Position numbers and translations under genes: made by a program
In this document: piece by piece, positions 18,936 through 28,732 of the stretch
How positions within the stretch are numbered: position 1 is the stretch's first letter
Layout: each line of letters begins with the position of its first letter
The notes under the pieces: model-generated
The model's input: the letters and a program-made list of their open reading frames with translations, nothing else
What the model was told of the DNA's origin: nothing
Database searches by the model: none
Origin: Cytophagaceae bacterium
GTDB taxonomy: Bacteria > Bacteroidota > Bacteroidia > Cytophagales > Spirosomataceae
Direction of reading: 5' to 3'
Length of the DNA stretch: 64,000 bases
Assembly (NCBI GenBank): GCA_027491315.1
Contig: JAIXWL010000003.1
Span: forward strand, 166,928-230,927

Positions 18936-19858
18936 TTTACGTATTGAATATTTCTTTGTAAGCCAGTTATTTTCGTGCGTTTAATAGCCGAATAGTGGAA
19001 TAATTCTTTGAATACTTGTTCAGATAATGATTCCCAATCTCCCTTCTTCATTTCTAAAAAGGCAGGACTAGCTTCAAACCTAGGTTCTTGATGCGGCTTC
19101 GAAAAGCGGTTCCAAGGGCAAACATCTTGGCAAATATCACATCCAAAAATCCAATCATGAAAATCAGATTTCATAGAAGCCGGAATGCCGTTTTTCAATT
19201 CAATCGTGAAATAGGAAATACATTTAGAACCATCCACCCAATAGGGGCTTAAAGCTTCCGTAGGACAGGCATCAATACACCTAGTGCATGTACCACAAAA
19301 ATCCTTGATAGGACCATCTGGCTCGGCAGGAAGATCAATGAGCAGTTCGGCAATAAAGTAAAAGCTCCCCTGTTTGGGAATAATCAAATTTCCGTTTTTA
19401 CCCAACCAGCCCAATCCTGATTTCTTTGCCCAGGCTTTTTCTAATACCGGAGCAGAGTCCACAAACATCCGTCCTGATATCTCCCCTATTTCATCTTGAA
19501 GAGCATCCCACAACACTTGCATCTTATCTTTCACTACCCGGTGGTAATCTTCTCCAAAAGCATATTTAGAGACCTTAAAATGATGATTTAAAGGGCTTAA
19601 GCTAGGACTTGGAAAATAATTAAAAACCAATGAAACGACCGTTTGACACCCCTCCACCAATTTTCTAGGATCCAAACGTTTATCAAAATGGTTGGCCATA
19701 TAAGCCATCTCACCATGCAAACCTTGGTTTAACCAAGCCTCCAAACGCGGAGCCTCTTCCTCCAAAAAATCTGCCTTAGATATTCCACAAAAAGAAAATC
19801 CAGCATCTAGGGCCTTTTTTTTGATGATTGCCGAAACTTGAAGTGGAGTTAGTGTCAT
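18917..19858 (-). CDS. queG: Epoxyqueuosine reductase QueG
   Basis: QueG performs the last step of queuosine synthesis in tRNA, reducing epoxyqueuosine with cobalamin and two [4Fe-4S] clusters. The protein shows [16 protein letters not shown] and [13 protein letters not shown], the two cluster motifs, plus the N-terminal GFSFCGI and the [20 protein letters not shown] catalytic region. I use ATG at 19858 (MTLTPLQVS; 313 residues). An upstream ATG at 19894 would add 12 residues and lie near the divergent grpE promoter. queE is found at 61908, so the pathway is present but dispersed. Confidence 0.94.
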   Translation of the reverse strand: MTLTPLQVSAIIKKKALDAGFSFCGISKADFLEEEAPRLEAWLNQGLHGEMAYMANHFDKRLDPRKLVEGCQTVVSLVFNYFPSPSLSPLNHHFKVSKYAFGEDYHRVVKDKMQVLWDALQDEIGEISGRMFVDSAPVLEKAWAKKSGLGWLGKNGNLIIPKQGSFYFIAELLIDLPAEPDGPIKDFCGTCTRCIDACPTEALSPYWVDGSKCISYFTIELKNGIPASMKSDFHDWIFGCDICQDVCPWNRFSKPHQEPRFEASPAFLEMKKGDWESLSEQVFKELFHYSAIKRTKITGLQRNIQYVNKKNES

Positions 19859-19923
19859 ATGCCTAAAATTACGAATATGGCTTATCTCTGCCAAACTGTC
19901 ATAAAATACTTTTTGGCTTATGA

Positions 19924-19954
19924 TTTGTGTGGCTATAAAAGCGTATTAATTTTG
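19924..19954 (+). promoter_or_regulatory. Bacteroidota-type promoter for grpE-dnaJ
   Basis: TTTG at 19924-19927, exactly 19 nt, then TAATTTTG at 19947-19954 match the Bacteroidota sigma consensus TTTG-N19-TAnnTTTG. The grpE ATG begins at 19959, only 4 nt after the -7 box, so transcription should start at or near the A of the ATG, implying a leaderless mRNA. Confidence 0.7.
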
Positions 19955-19958
19955 CCTT

Positions 19959-20483
19959 ATGAAAAAGAAAGAAAACGAGAATAATTTAGAGGAAGAGAAA
20001 ATCCAATCCGAAAATCAGGAAAATTTGACAGAAAACGAAGAGAGCGAGCAGCAGGAAACTCCTACGGATGAGTTAGCAGAAATGAAGGAAAAATACCTTC
20101 GCTTGTATTCAGACTTTGAAAATTTCAGAAAGCGTACCGCCAAAGAAAAAGTAGAATTAATCCAAACAGCATCTGCTGGTTTGATTGTTGATTTGCTACC
20201 CGTTATCGATGATTATGAGCGTGCCCTAGCGAATGCACCTGAAGGTGAAATTTCCGAAGGCATTCAATTGATTTTTGCTAAAATTAATTCAGTCCTACAA
20301 TCTAAAGGCTTAAAAGAACTTCCTGCTAAAGGGGAAACATTTGATGCAGAAATACATGATTGCATAACTCAGTTTGCTGCGCCAACGGAAGCCGATAAAG
20401 GTAAAGTACTTGAGGTGATTGAAAAAGGATATACACTACATGAAAAGGTCATCCGCTTTGCGAAAGTGGTGGTTGGTAATTAA
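19959..20483 (+). CDS. grpE: Nucleotide exchange factor GrpE
   Basis: GrpE releases ADP from DnaK in the protein-folding cycle. The 174-residue protein has the usual acidic, disordered N-terminus (about 1-45, rich in Glu/Asn), a long coiled coil containing [19 protein letters not shown], and the C-terminal beta domain with [16 protein letters not shown] and [16 protein letters not shown]. It is 8 bp upstream of dnaJ, the usual pairing. dnaK is not in this window. Its promoter appears to give a leaderless transcript. Confidence 0.96.
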   Translation: MKKKENENNLEEEKIQSENQENLTENEESEQQETPTDELAEMKEKYLRLYSDFENFRKRTAKEKVELIQTASAGLIVDLLPVIDDYERALANAPEGEISEGIQLIFAKINSVLQSKGLKELPAKGETFDAEIHDCITQFAAPTEADKGKVLEVIEKGYTLHEKVIRFAKVVVGN

Positions 20484-20491
20484 TAAATACA

Positions 20492-21649
20492 ATGGCTCAA
20501 AAAAGAGATTATTACGAGGTATTAGGGGTAGCTAAAACGGCTTCAGAAGAGGAGATTAAGAAGGCATATCGTAAGATGGCCATTAAATACCATCCAGATA
20601 AAAACCCTGATAACAAGGAAGCAGAAGAGAAGTTCAAAGAAGCGGCAGAGGCTTATGAAGTTTTAAGCAATGCGCAGAAAAAGGCCCAATACGACCGATT
20701 CGGACATGCGGGTATGGGTGGAGCAGCAGGTGGTGGCTTTAATGGCGGTAACATGAACATGGAAGATATCTTCTCTCAATTTGGAGATATCTTTGGGGAT
20801 GAAAGCCCATTTGGAAGCTTTTTCTCAGGTGGCCGAGGCGGTGGTGGAAGACGCCAGCGTAAAGGTTCTGATCTACGCATTAAGCTAAAACTTAATTTAG
20901 AGGAGATTGCCAATGGCGTTGAGAAAAAAATTAAAGTAAAACGCCATGTAGCTTGTAAAACTTGTTCTGGAAATGGATCTAAAAATGGTACTGACCTAAA
21001 AACATGTCAAACATGCCAAGGTTCTGGTCAAGTACGTCGAGTACAGCAAACCATGCTAGGACAAATGGTAACGTCCTCTACTTGCCCCACATGTAGTGGT
21101 GAAGGAAAGAGTGTTGGAGCTAAATGTGATGTTTGTTTCGGTGAAGGACGTGTACTAGAAGAGGAAATAATCCCAATCAAAATCCCAGCTGGTGTGTCAA
21201 ACGACATGCAGCTATCCATGAATGGCAAGGGAAATGTCCCTCCCCGTGGTGGTGTGGCAGGAGATTTATTAATCGTGATAGAGGAAGAAGCACATGAGGT
21301 ATTGCACCGTGATGGAAACAATATCATCTATGATTTATATGTGAGCTTTGCTGATGCTGCATTAGGTACCTCAGTAGAGGTTCCAACGATTGGAGGGAAA
21401 GCAAAAATCAATTTAGAGGCAGGAACCCAAAGCGGTAAAATTCTTCGCTTAAAAGGCAAAGGAATCAAAGAACTAAACGGTTACCATGTAGGCGATCAAT
21501 TGGTCCATGTCAATATTTGGACTCCGAAACAATTAACCAAAGAAGAAACAGAAATCTTAGAGAAATTAAGAAGCTCGGAAAACTTTGCTCCTCAACCGGG
21601 AAAATCCGACAAAGGATTCTTTCATAAGGTTCGAGATATGTTTAGTTAG
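20492..21649 (+). CDS. dnaJ: Molecular chaperone DnaJ (Hsp40, type I)
   Basis: DnaJ delivers unfolded clients to DnaK and stimulates its ATPase. The 385-residue protein is a complete type I Hsp40. The J domain has HPD at 34-36, followed by a Gly/Phe-rich region (about 70-115). Four zinc-binding repeats follow ([32 protein letters not shown]) and then the C-terminal client-binding domains with [10 protein letters not shown]. The gene follows grpE by 8 bp and ends at a perfect palindromic terminator. Confidence 0.97.
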   Translation: MAQKRDYYEVLGVAKTASEEEIKKAYRKMAIKYHPDKNPDNKEAEEKFKEAAEAYEVLSNAQKKAQYDRFGHAGMGGAAGGGFNGGNMNMEDIFSQFGDIFGDESPFGSFFSGGRGGGGRRQRKGSDLRIKLKLNLEEIANGVEKKIKVKRHVACKTCSGNGSKNGTDLKTCQTCQGSGQVRRVQQTMLGQMVTSSTCPTCSGEGKSVGAKCDVCFGEGRVLEEEIIPIKIPAGVSNDMQLSMNGKGNVPPRGGVAGDLLIVIEEEAHEVLHRDGNNIIYDLYVSFADAALGTSVEVPTIGGKAKINLEAGTQSGKILRLKGKGIKELNGYHVGDQLVHVNIWTPKQLTKEETEILEKLRSSENFAPQPGKSDKGFFHKVRDMFS

Positions 21650-21666
21650 AAAAACACCAAACACTA

Positions 21667-21706
21667 AAACGACAAAAGGCTTGAAATTTCAAGCCTTTTG
21701 TCGTTT
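21667..21706. terminator. Bidirectional terminator between dnaJ and the GT117 gene
   Basis: A perfect 20+20-nt palindrome (stem core GACAAAAGGCTTGAAA) lies between convergent genes. Its arms end in AAA and TTT runs, so it should terminate transcripts from either side. Confidence 0.8.
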
Positions 21707-21723
21707 ACATGAAAAGGGATACA

Positions 21724-24702
21724 TTATCCGTTAATTCTTTGTATTTGCTTATTGAAAATTTCTTCCAACTCTTTGTATTTAGCTGGATTCACTTTCGATT
21801 CTTTAAAGGCAGAAACAATCAAATTCATTTCATAGAAGGCTATCTGTATGTCGCGATCATGTGAACGAACATTGTCTTCAGAGAAATAAAAATCAATTGC
21901 CTTGGAGTTACGTCGGATAATGGTATTGGCCATACTTAAAGCCTTTGCCTCATCCCCAATTTCCAAATACAAACCAACAGAGCTGGCAGAGAACTGGTCA
22001 TAAGGTATAACTTTGTTTGGCATGACCTTATCTAAATGATCTAGCACCTGTTTAGCTTTAGGCAAATTACCTTCGCGTATCAACTGATCCGCTAAACGAT
22101 AAACCCCTAAACGAGCAGTAACACTTGGTATACCCAAGTAAAAATCACCGTGATAATATACCTTTTCATCATTTAAACCCCTCCAATACATTTTATTCAA
22201 GAAGTTATCTGCCATAATTTTAGTATTCACAAAACCATCTTTGGCTCCTGGAATCTTAAATGGCATCAAACGATAGGCATAACCTTCTAATTGCATACTT
22301 TCCTTTAAACCTAAATATTGATCATTAGGCAAGGTAGAAGCAAAATAAATAGGACGTTTCCAGCCAGTTTTCGCATTGTTTGAAATCACCTCCAATTGAA
22401 TCAATTCACCTTTAAAGATATTTTTACCCGGAAGTTTCCAACCAATACTCGTACTCAAAAATGGAGTAAACTCTTTAGGGAACCAATTACTGGCCGCAAT
22501 TTCAGTTGGATTAACCGGAATGACCAAAGAATCAGATGGGAAGGTATTAATCATATCTCCCGACTGAGTTTGGGCTTGAATTCGTGGATCATTTTTATGA
22601 AGTAAATCCAAATAATCTGGTAATGACATCCCCGTTATGTTGGGATTACCGTTATACATCACTTGGTCATTTACTCCTTCTAGGAATTGATCTTTAGTCA
22701 ATTCAATCGGTAATGGAGCCGATTGATAAGTTTGACGCTTCATTTGATCAATGTACCAGTCAGTACCTAAAAGAGACAAATTACATACACGAACGTCAGT
22801 TCGGAAACCCTCTACCTCTTGTACATACCAAAGAGGGAAGGTATCATTATCTCCGCCCGTAAATAAGATGGCATTAGGCGCACAACTATTCAATAGGTTT
22901 TTAGCAAAATCGATTTGGTGGTACCTACCGCTGCGATCATGATCATCCCAGTTTTGCTGGGCCATAATCAATGGGGCAGAAAGTCCAAACACCGCTAAAA
23001 GAGACCATTTCAATTGAGGGCTTCGAACAATCTTGCTCAACCAATCCCCAATTTGCATCACACCTAAACCAGCCCAAATAGCCATAAAATAGAAAGAACC
23101 TACATAGATATAATCTCGTTCACGAGGCTCTACGGGAGGTGAATTCAAATAAACGACCAAAGCTACCCCACTCAAAACAAACATGAGGATTGTGATGAGA
23201 AAATCCTTTTCATTTTTACTGTAAAGCAAATAGAAGCCTAAGAAAACCAAGATTAATGGTAAGAAGAAATAATTATTTCTCGCTTTATTATTAGCTAAAC
23301 TCTCCGGTAAATTAGAAGAATCTTGGAAGGGATTAATGGCCCAAGCATCTTGGTAATCACTTTCTCGCCCTAAGAAATTCCATAGCAAATAACGCATGTA
23401 CATGTGGCCAATTTGATGGGTAAACATGAAGCGAAGATTATCACCAAAACTAGGCTTTTGTCCTGCAGGGATACCCAACATCTCTTGATACAAGGCTACA
23501 TGCTGAGGTGAATTACTGTAAACACGTGGTAACAACATTTGTTGATCCTTTTGGTATACATATTCAGGCTTGTAGGTATAAACCTCATATTTACCATCCT
23601 TCAACTTATAAACAGGTTCTCCTTGTTTAAATTCTTCAATTTCAGCCGTATAGACTGGACCATAAAGCAATGAACGCTCTCCATATTGCTCTCTTTTTAA
23701 ATACTTCAAGAAATTTAAGATATTGCTTGGATCGTTTTCATTGATGGGAGGATTATAACCCGAACGAACTAAAGCCACGGTATAAGTGGAATAGCCGATC
23801 ATCAAAAATACAAAAGAAAACAAGGCTACATTTAATACTTCTTTGCCTTTGGCATAGGAATAACGAATACCTAACACCACTCCCAAAATGATTAAAAACA
23901 AGAAAAATAAAGCTCCACTGCCATTACTTAAACCCAAAGAATTCACAAAGAATAATTCAAATTTAAAGGCGATGGAAGGTAGACCTGGAATAATTCCAGA
24001 ATTAATAATGGCCAAAATTACCAAGCCAATAAACATGGCTATAAAACCACCTTTGTAAGTTGGTTTGGCCTCACGTTTAAAATAATATAAAATAGCAAGA
24101 GCCGGTAAAGTCACTAAGTTCAATAAGTGGACCCCAATGGATAATCCAACCAAATAAGCGATAAATAGCAACCAACGATTTGCTTCTGCTCGATCCTCAA
24201 CCAATTCCCAGCGGAAAGCAGCCCATACTACTATGGCCGTAAAGAAAGATGACATGGCATAAACCTCTGCTTCCACAGCAGAGAACCAGAAAGAATCAGA
24301 GAAGGTATAAATCAATGATCCTACCACTCCTGAAAATAACAAAGTATAGGTTTCTGTCTTATTTAATGCTTCAAAAGGCTTGTTAATTACTTTGCGACCA
24401 ATCATAACAATGGTCCAATGCATGAACAAGATGGTTAATGCACTACTAAATACCGAAAGCATATTTACCCAAAAAGCCACTCGACTTACATCGCCTAGGG
24501 CTAATAAAGAAAACATACGACCTAGCAATAAGAACAAAGGTGCTCCTGGAGGGTGAGGGACCTGTAATTTATAGGAACAAGCGATGAATTCGCCACAATC
24601 CCAGAAAGAAGCGGTCGGTTCAACAGTTAAAGTATACGTAACTAATGCAATGGCAAAAACGACCCAACCAGTGACATTATTTAAGCGTTTAAAATTCATC
24701 AT
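21724..24702 (-). CDS. DUF2723 / GT117-type membrane glycosyltransferase
   Basis: The 992-residue protein has an N-terminal membrane domain with roughly a dozen hydrophobic segments (about 1-560). Early motifs are YTLTVEPTASFWDCGEF and PHPPGAPLF, signatures of the DUF2723 family (PF11028, related to eukaryotic TMEM260 protein O-mannosyltransferases). A soluble C-terminal part (about 600-992) contains FTGGDNDTFPLWYVQE and helical repeats. The Asp in WDCGEF lies where GT-C enzymes place a catalytic acid. The likely role is protein O-glycosylation at the inner membrane; this follows from family knowledge. M1 and M2 are both possible starts. Confidence 0.85.
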   Translation of the reverse strand: MMNFKRLNNVTGWVVFAIALVTYTLTVEPTASFWDCGEFIACSYKLQVPHPPGAPLFLLLGRMFSLLALGDVSRVAFWVNMLSVFSSALTILFMHWTIVMIGRKVINKPFEALNKTETYTLLFSGVVGSLIYTFSDSFWFSAVEAEVYAMSSFFTAIVVWAAFRWELVEDRAEANRWLLFIAYLVGLSIGVHLLNLVTLPALAILYYFKREAKPTYKGGFIAMFIGLVILAIINSGIIPGLPSIAFKFELFFVNSLGLSNGSGALFFLFLIILGVVLGIRYSYAKGKEVLNVALFSFVFLMIGYSTYTVALVRSGYNPPINENDPSNILNFLKYLKREQYGERSLLYGPVYTAEIEEFKQGEPVYKLKDGKYEVYTYKPEYVYQKDQQMLLPRVYSNSPQHVALYQEMLGIPAGQKPSFGDNLRFMFTHQIGHMYMRYLLWNFLGRESDYQDAWAINPFQDSSNLPESLANNKARNNYFFLPLILVFLGFYLLYSKNEKDFLITILMFVLSGVALVVYLNSPPVEPRERDYIYVGSFYFMAIWAGLGVMQIGDWLSKIVRSPQLKWSLLAVFGLSAPLIMAQQNWDDHDRSGRYHQIDFAKNLLNSCAPNAILFTGGDNDTFPLWYVQEVEGFRTDVRVCNLSLLGTDWYIDQMKRQTYQSAPLPIELTKDQFLEGVNDQVMYNGNPNITGMSLPDYLDLLHKNDPRIQAQTQSGDMINTFPSDSLVIPVNPTEIAASNWFPKEFTPFLSTSIGWKLPGKNIFKGELIQLEVISNNAKTGWKRPIYFASTLPNDQYLGLKESMQLEGYAYRLMPFKIPGAKDGFVNTKIMADNFLNKMYWRGLNDEKVYYHGDFYLGIPSVTARLGVYRLADQLIREGNLPKAKQVLDHLDKVMPNKVIPYDQFSASSVGLYLEIGDEAKALSMANTIIRRNSKAIDFYFSEDNVRSHDRDIQIAFYEMNLIVSAFKESKVNPAKYKELEEIFNKQIQRING

Positions 24703-24770
24703 ATTTTACAAATTAAAATCAAATGTACAGGGATTCAAGCTGGCTAAAAAAAGCTTGTTGTTAAGAGTTG

Positions 24771-25796
24771 TTAATTGAATTGCTTTAAAAAACGTACGTC
24801 ATTTTCCGTAAATAAGCGTAAATCTTTGATTTGGTATTTTAACATGGTAATACGCTCAATACCCATTCCAAAGGCAAAACCATTGTATTTTTTGGAGTCA
24901 ATGCCCACATTTTCCAACACATTAGGATCTACCATACCAGCACCAGCTATTTCAACCCAGCCCGCTTGCTTACATACATTACAGCCTTCTCCTTTACATA
25001 GCAAACAAGTAATATCCATTTCAGCGCTAGGCTCAGTAAATGGAAAATAGGAAGGACGGAAACGTACTTTAGTATCTTTCCCGAACATCTCCTTAGAGAA
25101 GTGATAAAGTGTATCTTTCAAATCTTTGAAACTTACTTTTTCATCCACATAGAGTCCTTCTACTTGATGAAACAAACAGTGAGCCCGGGCAGAGATAGCC
25201 TCATTACGGTATACTCGTCCTGGCATAACCGAACGAATAGGTGGCTTCTGGTGCTGCATCAAACGAATTTGAACATTTGAGGTATGGGTACGTAATAGGA
25301 CATCGTCTTGAATTTCACCTGCACCTTTTTCAATAAAAAAAGTGTCTTGCATTTCCCTAGCCGGGTGATTGACTGGAAAATTAAGGGCGGTGAAATTATA
25401 AAAATCGGTTTCTATTTCTGGTCCATCTGAAACAGAAAAACCCATACGATTAAATATCTCTAATATGCGGCTACGAACTAGGGTTAAAGGATGCAATGTC
25501 CCTTGTTGAACCGGACTAGACAATGTCAAGTCGGAAGGAACTTCAAAGCTTGTCTTCGAATCCGCAAATGATTCCTGGGCTTGGTTAAACTTATTTTCCG
25601 CTAGGTTTTTTAATTGATTTAAGGCTTGACCAACTTCCCTCCTATTTTCTGCAGGCACATCCTTCAAACCGTCAAACAAACTTGCTAACCGACTTTTGCG
25701 ACCTACAAACTGAATTCGAAATTGCTCGACATCTGATTCATTTGAAATGACAAAAGCCTCAATTTCAGCCTGAATCACCTTGATTTGTTCATTCAT
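24771..25796 (-). CDS. pheS: Phenylalanyl-tRNA synthetase alpha subunit
   Basis: PheS provides the catalytic class II core of PheRS (alpha2beta2), charging tRNA-Phe. The 341-residue protein has the N-terminal coiled coil, HPLTLV with the motif 1 region, FNFTALNFPVNHPAREMQDTF-type motif (seen as NHPAREMQDTFF), RTHTSNVQIRLM, motif 2 with RVYRNEAISARAH, and motif 3 GFAFGMGIERITML. An unusual Cys cluster, CLLCKGEGCNVCKQAGW, interrupts the core as in many bacterial PheS proteins. The gene is 14 bp downstream of an outer-membrane protein gene. pheT is not in this window. Confidence 0.96.
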   Translation of the reverse strand: MNEQIKVIQAEIEAFVISNESDVEQFRIQFVGRKSRLASLFDGLKDVPAENRREVGQALNQLKNLAENKFNQAQESFADSKTSFEVPSDLTLSSPVQQGTLHPLTLVRSRILEIFNRMGFSVSDGPEIETDFYNFTALNFPVNHPAREMQDTFFIEKGAGEIQDDVLLRTHTSNVQIRLMQHQKPPIRSVMPGRVYRNEAISARAHCLFHQVEGLYVDEKVSFKDLKDTLYHFSKEMFGKDTKVRFRPSYFPFTEPSAEMDITCLLCKGEGCNVCKQAGWVEIAGAGMVDPNVLENVGIDSKKYNGFAFGMGIERITMLKYQIKDLRLFTENDVRFLKQFN

Positions 25797-25810
25797 TCAA
25801 AAAAAATTTA

Positions 25811-26491
25811 TTATAATATTTTAATACCTAAGGTTACATGCCAAACACTGGCCTTTTGAGAAATATTAACTTCACTTGGTATAGGTACAGTTTTCGATAA
25901 ATCCGTTAAATTTCCTTCATACCGAAGGTCCAAAGTCATTCCCAATAAATCCAAACCTCCTCCTACGGAATACGAGAAATAGGCCTTAGAAACCGCATCA
26001 CGCACCGAAACAGATGAAGCCACGGAAGTAATAGCCTGAGCTATGGTATTGTCTGAATTTAAATTATAAGAAGCAACTGGACCTGCCAATACATGCAAGG
26101 GACCAAGTTTATATCCTAAAAGTAGAGGTACATCTAAACTAGTATAAGCTACATCCACCATTCTATTACCATTGCTAAAATTAATGGTGGCGTTTTTAGC
26201 CGTTAATAAGACTTCGGGCTCGATGAACAGTTTCCGTCCTAAACGGGCATAAACTCCTCCCACATAACCTGTTTTTAAAGCCAAATTTTGATTGAGGATA
26301 TCGTTTATGGGAACAGCTGTCCCTTTATAGGTCATACTTTCTACATTAATTGAAGACAAAGTGATTCCTCCTTTTATTCCTACACGGAAGAAACTACCAG
26401 TAGCTTTTCTCGCTCCAAATTGAGCATTTGCTTGAAAAATCATTCCCAACAGGAATAAAATTAAAAGACTAAATTTCATTGACTTTTTCAT
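25811..26491 (-). CDS. Outer-membrane beta-barrel protein (OMP_b-brl_2-like)
   Basis: The 226-residue protein has a signal peptide (about 1-23, ending NAQ). It continues FFRVGIKGGITLSSINV and further alternating strands (FIEPEVLLTAKNATI, VPLLLGYKLGPLHVLAGP, LDLRYEGNL), ending in the short hydrophobic strand HVTLGIKIL. This is the pattern of small eight-strand Bacteroidota barrels. No specific partner is evident. It is upstream of pheS by 14 bp, but the two functions are unrelated. Confidence 0.85.
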   Translation of the reverse strand: MKKSMKFSLLILFLLGMIFQANAQFGARKATGSFFRVGIKGGITLSSINVESMTYKGTAVPINDILNQNLALKTGYVGGVYARLGRKLFIEPEVLLTAKNATINFSNGNRMVDVAYTSLDVPLLLGYKLGPLHVLAGPVASYNLNSDNTIAQAITSVASSVSVRDAVSKAYFSYSVGGGLDLLGMTLDLRYEGNLTDLSKTVPIPSEVNISQKASVWHVTLGIKIL

Positions 26492-26595
26492 GAGAGGGCG
26501 GTTTAATTCAATTAGCTTGTAAAATTATCCTTTTTACTCCGAAAAAAAAGGAAAAACCAAATCAAAGCGTAATTTTGAGTTCTTAATCTATTGAT

Positions 26596-27975
26596 GTGGC
26601 CAAAGCCAAAACTTCTTTTATTTGTCAATCCTGTGGACAGTCATCACCCAAATGGCTAGGTAAATGTCCAGCATGTGGTGAATGGAACACTTTTGTGGAA
26701 GAACTCCTTGAAACAACCATCCATCCTGCTGAGGTTTGGAAAAATAAAAGCACCTTTAAAACGGCCCCAGTACCGAAATTATTGCAAGAAATAAGCTTTG
26801 AGAGCAGTCCCAAGCTTCAGTGCTCCGATGAAGAGTTCAATCGAGTTTTAGGTGGGGGAATTGTTCCGGGTAGTCTTGTTCTCATAGGAGGTGAACCTGG
26901 AATAGGAAAATCTACCCTACTTCTTCAAGTAGCACTTTCACTCCAAGGACCGAAGATATTATATGTAACAGGAGAAGAGTCTGAAAAGCAAATTAAATTA
27001 AGGGCAGATCGACTAGGTCCTATCTCTCAAGATTTATATATCCTTACGGAAACCAATACCCAGCAAATATTTAAGCACCTGATTGACTTAGATCCTGATT
27101 TAATTATCATTGATTCCATACAAACCTTGTATTCGGATCAAATTGAATCTGGACCGGGTTCCGTATCTCAAATTAGGGAATGTGCCTTGGAGTTGATGAG
27201 GTTCGCAAAAGAAAGTGGCACACCCATCTTTTTGGTAGGACATATCACCAAGGAAGGATCAATTGCTGGCCCCAAAGTATTAGAGCATTTGGTGGATACT
27301 GTACTTCAATTTGAGGGGGATCGAAACATGATCTACCGCATATTGCGTACCACGAAAAATCGATTTGGCAGTACATCGGAGTTGGGAATTTACGAAATGC
27401 TAGGAAATGGTTTAAGACCCGTGAGTAATCCTTCTGAAATCCTACTTTCATCCCGGGACGAGCCAGCCTCTGGTATCGCCATTGGTACCATTTTGGAAGG
27501 AAATAGACCTCTGTTGATTGAAATTCAATCATTAGTTACACAAACCTCCTATGCCACAGCTCAAAGAACGGCTACTGGCTATGATGCCAAACGCTTAAAT
27601 ATGTTATTGGCGGTTTTAGAAAAAAGAGGTGGATTTAGGCTAGGAACTCAAGATGTGTTTCTCAATATTACTGGAGGCATCCGAGTAGATGACCCGGCAT
27701 TGGACTTGGCGGCTTGTATGTCTCTACTTTCTTCCCATGAAGATAAAGTGATCGATTCCCACATATGTTTTGCTTCTGAAGTAGGTCTGGGAGGCGAATT
27801 AAGAGCGGTAACGCGCATCGATCAGCGCATTGCTGAAGCTGAAAAATTAGGCTTTAAAGAGATTTGGATTAGTAAATACAATCAAAAAAGTATCAATTAC
27901 AAGGCCAAAAGTATTAAAGTACAGTTAGCTAGTACTTGGATGGAAGTCATGATGAACATTTGGAAACGAATGTAA
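26596..27975 (+). CDS. radA: DNA repair/recombination protein RadA (Sms)
   Basis: RadA is a RecA-like branch-migration helicase in recombination. The 459-residue protein has the N-terminal zinc finger (CQSCGQSSPKWLGKCPACG), Walker A GGEPGIGKST near residue 98, the RadA-specific KNRFGS motif, and a C-terminal Lon-protease-like domain. The start is GTG at 26596 (MAKAKTSFICQ); the neighbouring ATG at 26594 is out of frame. A TAATTTTG -7-like box lies at 26570-26577. Its 3' end overlaps convergent truA by 29 nt. Confidence 0.95.
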   Translation: MAKAKTSFICQSCGQSSPKWLGKCPACGEWNTFVEELLETTIHPAEVWKNKSTFKTAPVPKLLQEISFESSPKLQCSDEEFNRVLGGGIVPGSLVLIGGEPGIGKSTLLLQVALSLQGPKILYVTGEESEKQIKLRADRLGPISQDLYILTETNTQQIFKHLIDLDPDLIIIDSIQTLYSDQIESGPGSVSQIRECALELMRFAKESGTPIFLVGHITKEGSIAGPKVLEHLVDTVLQFEGDRNMIYRILRTTKNRFGSTSELGIYEMLGNGLRPVSNPSEILLSSRDEPASGIAIGTILEGNRPLLIEIQSLVTQTSYATAQRTATGYDAKRLNMLLAVLEKRGGFRLGTQDVFLNITGGIRVDDPALDLAACMSLLSSHEDKVIDSHICFASEVGLGGELRAVTRIDQRIAEAEKLGFKEIWISKYNQKSINYKAKSIKVQLASTWMEVMMNIWKRM

Positions 27976-28714
27976 GTGCTGGATATGCTACTTGAATTAA
28001 GTGTAATCCATGCGCTGGAACTGCCCTTCCTGCCTGTTTTCGATCTTTAGCCGCTAAAATACGGAGCAAATCTTGTTGATTCCATTTACCCAAACCAATT
28101 TCAATCAAAGTACCTACTACCGCTCGCACCATCCCTCTTAAAAAACGATTTCCCTGAATGGTAAAGATCAATTGATGCCCTTCTCTTCGCCAAACAGCAA
28201 GGCTAATGTGGCAGTCGAAGGTTGTTACATCCGTTTTCACTTTGGAGAAACTTTGAAAATCACGGTGATGCAATAAAATTTGAGCTGCTTCATTCATCGC
28301 CTCCACATTCAATGGAGTCTCAAACCAATAAGCATATTCCTTGGAAAATGGGTCCTTGGATTGAGATATGCGATATTCATACGTTCTAGCCGTAGCATCA
28401 AATCGAGCATGAAAATCGTCTGGAACCTGATAAATCGCCTGAATAGCTAAACTTGCAGGTAATATTCGATTTAAACGATACACCCAGTCTTCCTTGGGTT
28501 GATAGGCCTCCTCCTGAATATCAAAATGGGCAAATTGTTCAAGGGCATGAACGCCTGTATCTGTCCGACTACTACCCACTAAATCCACTGGTATTCCAGC
28601 TAGAGTGCCTAAAGCATTTTCTAGTTCCGATTGAACCGAAACGGCATTTTGCTGGATTTGAAATCCATGAAAAAAGCCGCCATCGTACGAAAATTGTAGT
28701 AGATAACGGCTCAT
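27947..28714 (-). CDS. truA: tRNA pseudouridine synthase A
   Basis: TruA makes pseudouridine at positions 38-40 of tRNA anticodon stems. The 255-residue protein begins YLLQFSYDGGFFHGFQIQ. It has the catalytic Asp in SSRTDTGVHA, then RTYEYRI with the conserved aromatic, and FLRGMVRAVVGTLIEIGLG near the C-terminus. It follows purL by 18 bp and probably shares its transcript. The last 29 nt overlap the 3' end of radA tail to tail, so the two C-termini are encoded on the same DNA. Confidence 0.95.
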   Translation of the reverse strand: MSRYLLQFSYDGGFFHGFQIQQNAVSVQSELENALGTLAGIPVDLVGSSRTDTGVHALEQFAHFDIQEEAYQPKEDWVYRLNRILPASLAIQAIYQVPDDFHARFDATARTYEYRISQSKDPFSKEYAYWFETPLNVEAMNEAAQILLHHRDFQSFSKVKTDVTTFDCHISLAVWRREGHQLIFTIQGNRFLRGMVRAVVGTLIEIGLGKWNQQDLLRILAAKDRKQAGRAVPAHGLHLIQVAYPALTFVSKCSS

Positions 28715-28732
28715 TTTCTTTGATTTTAAAAT

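Noticed and set aside
26594..26600. ATG at 26594 as the radA start
   Set aside because: It is out of frame with the zinc-finger N-terminus; GTG at 26596 gives the expected protein.
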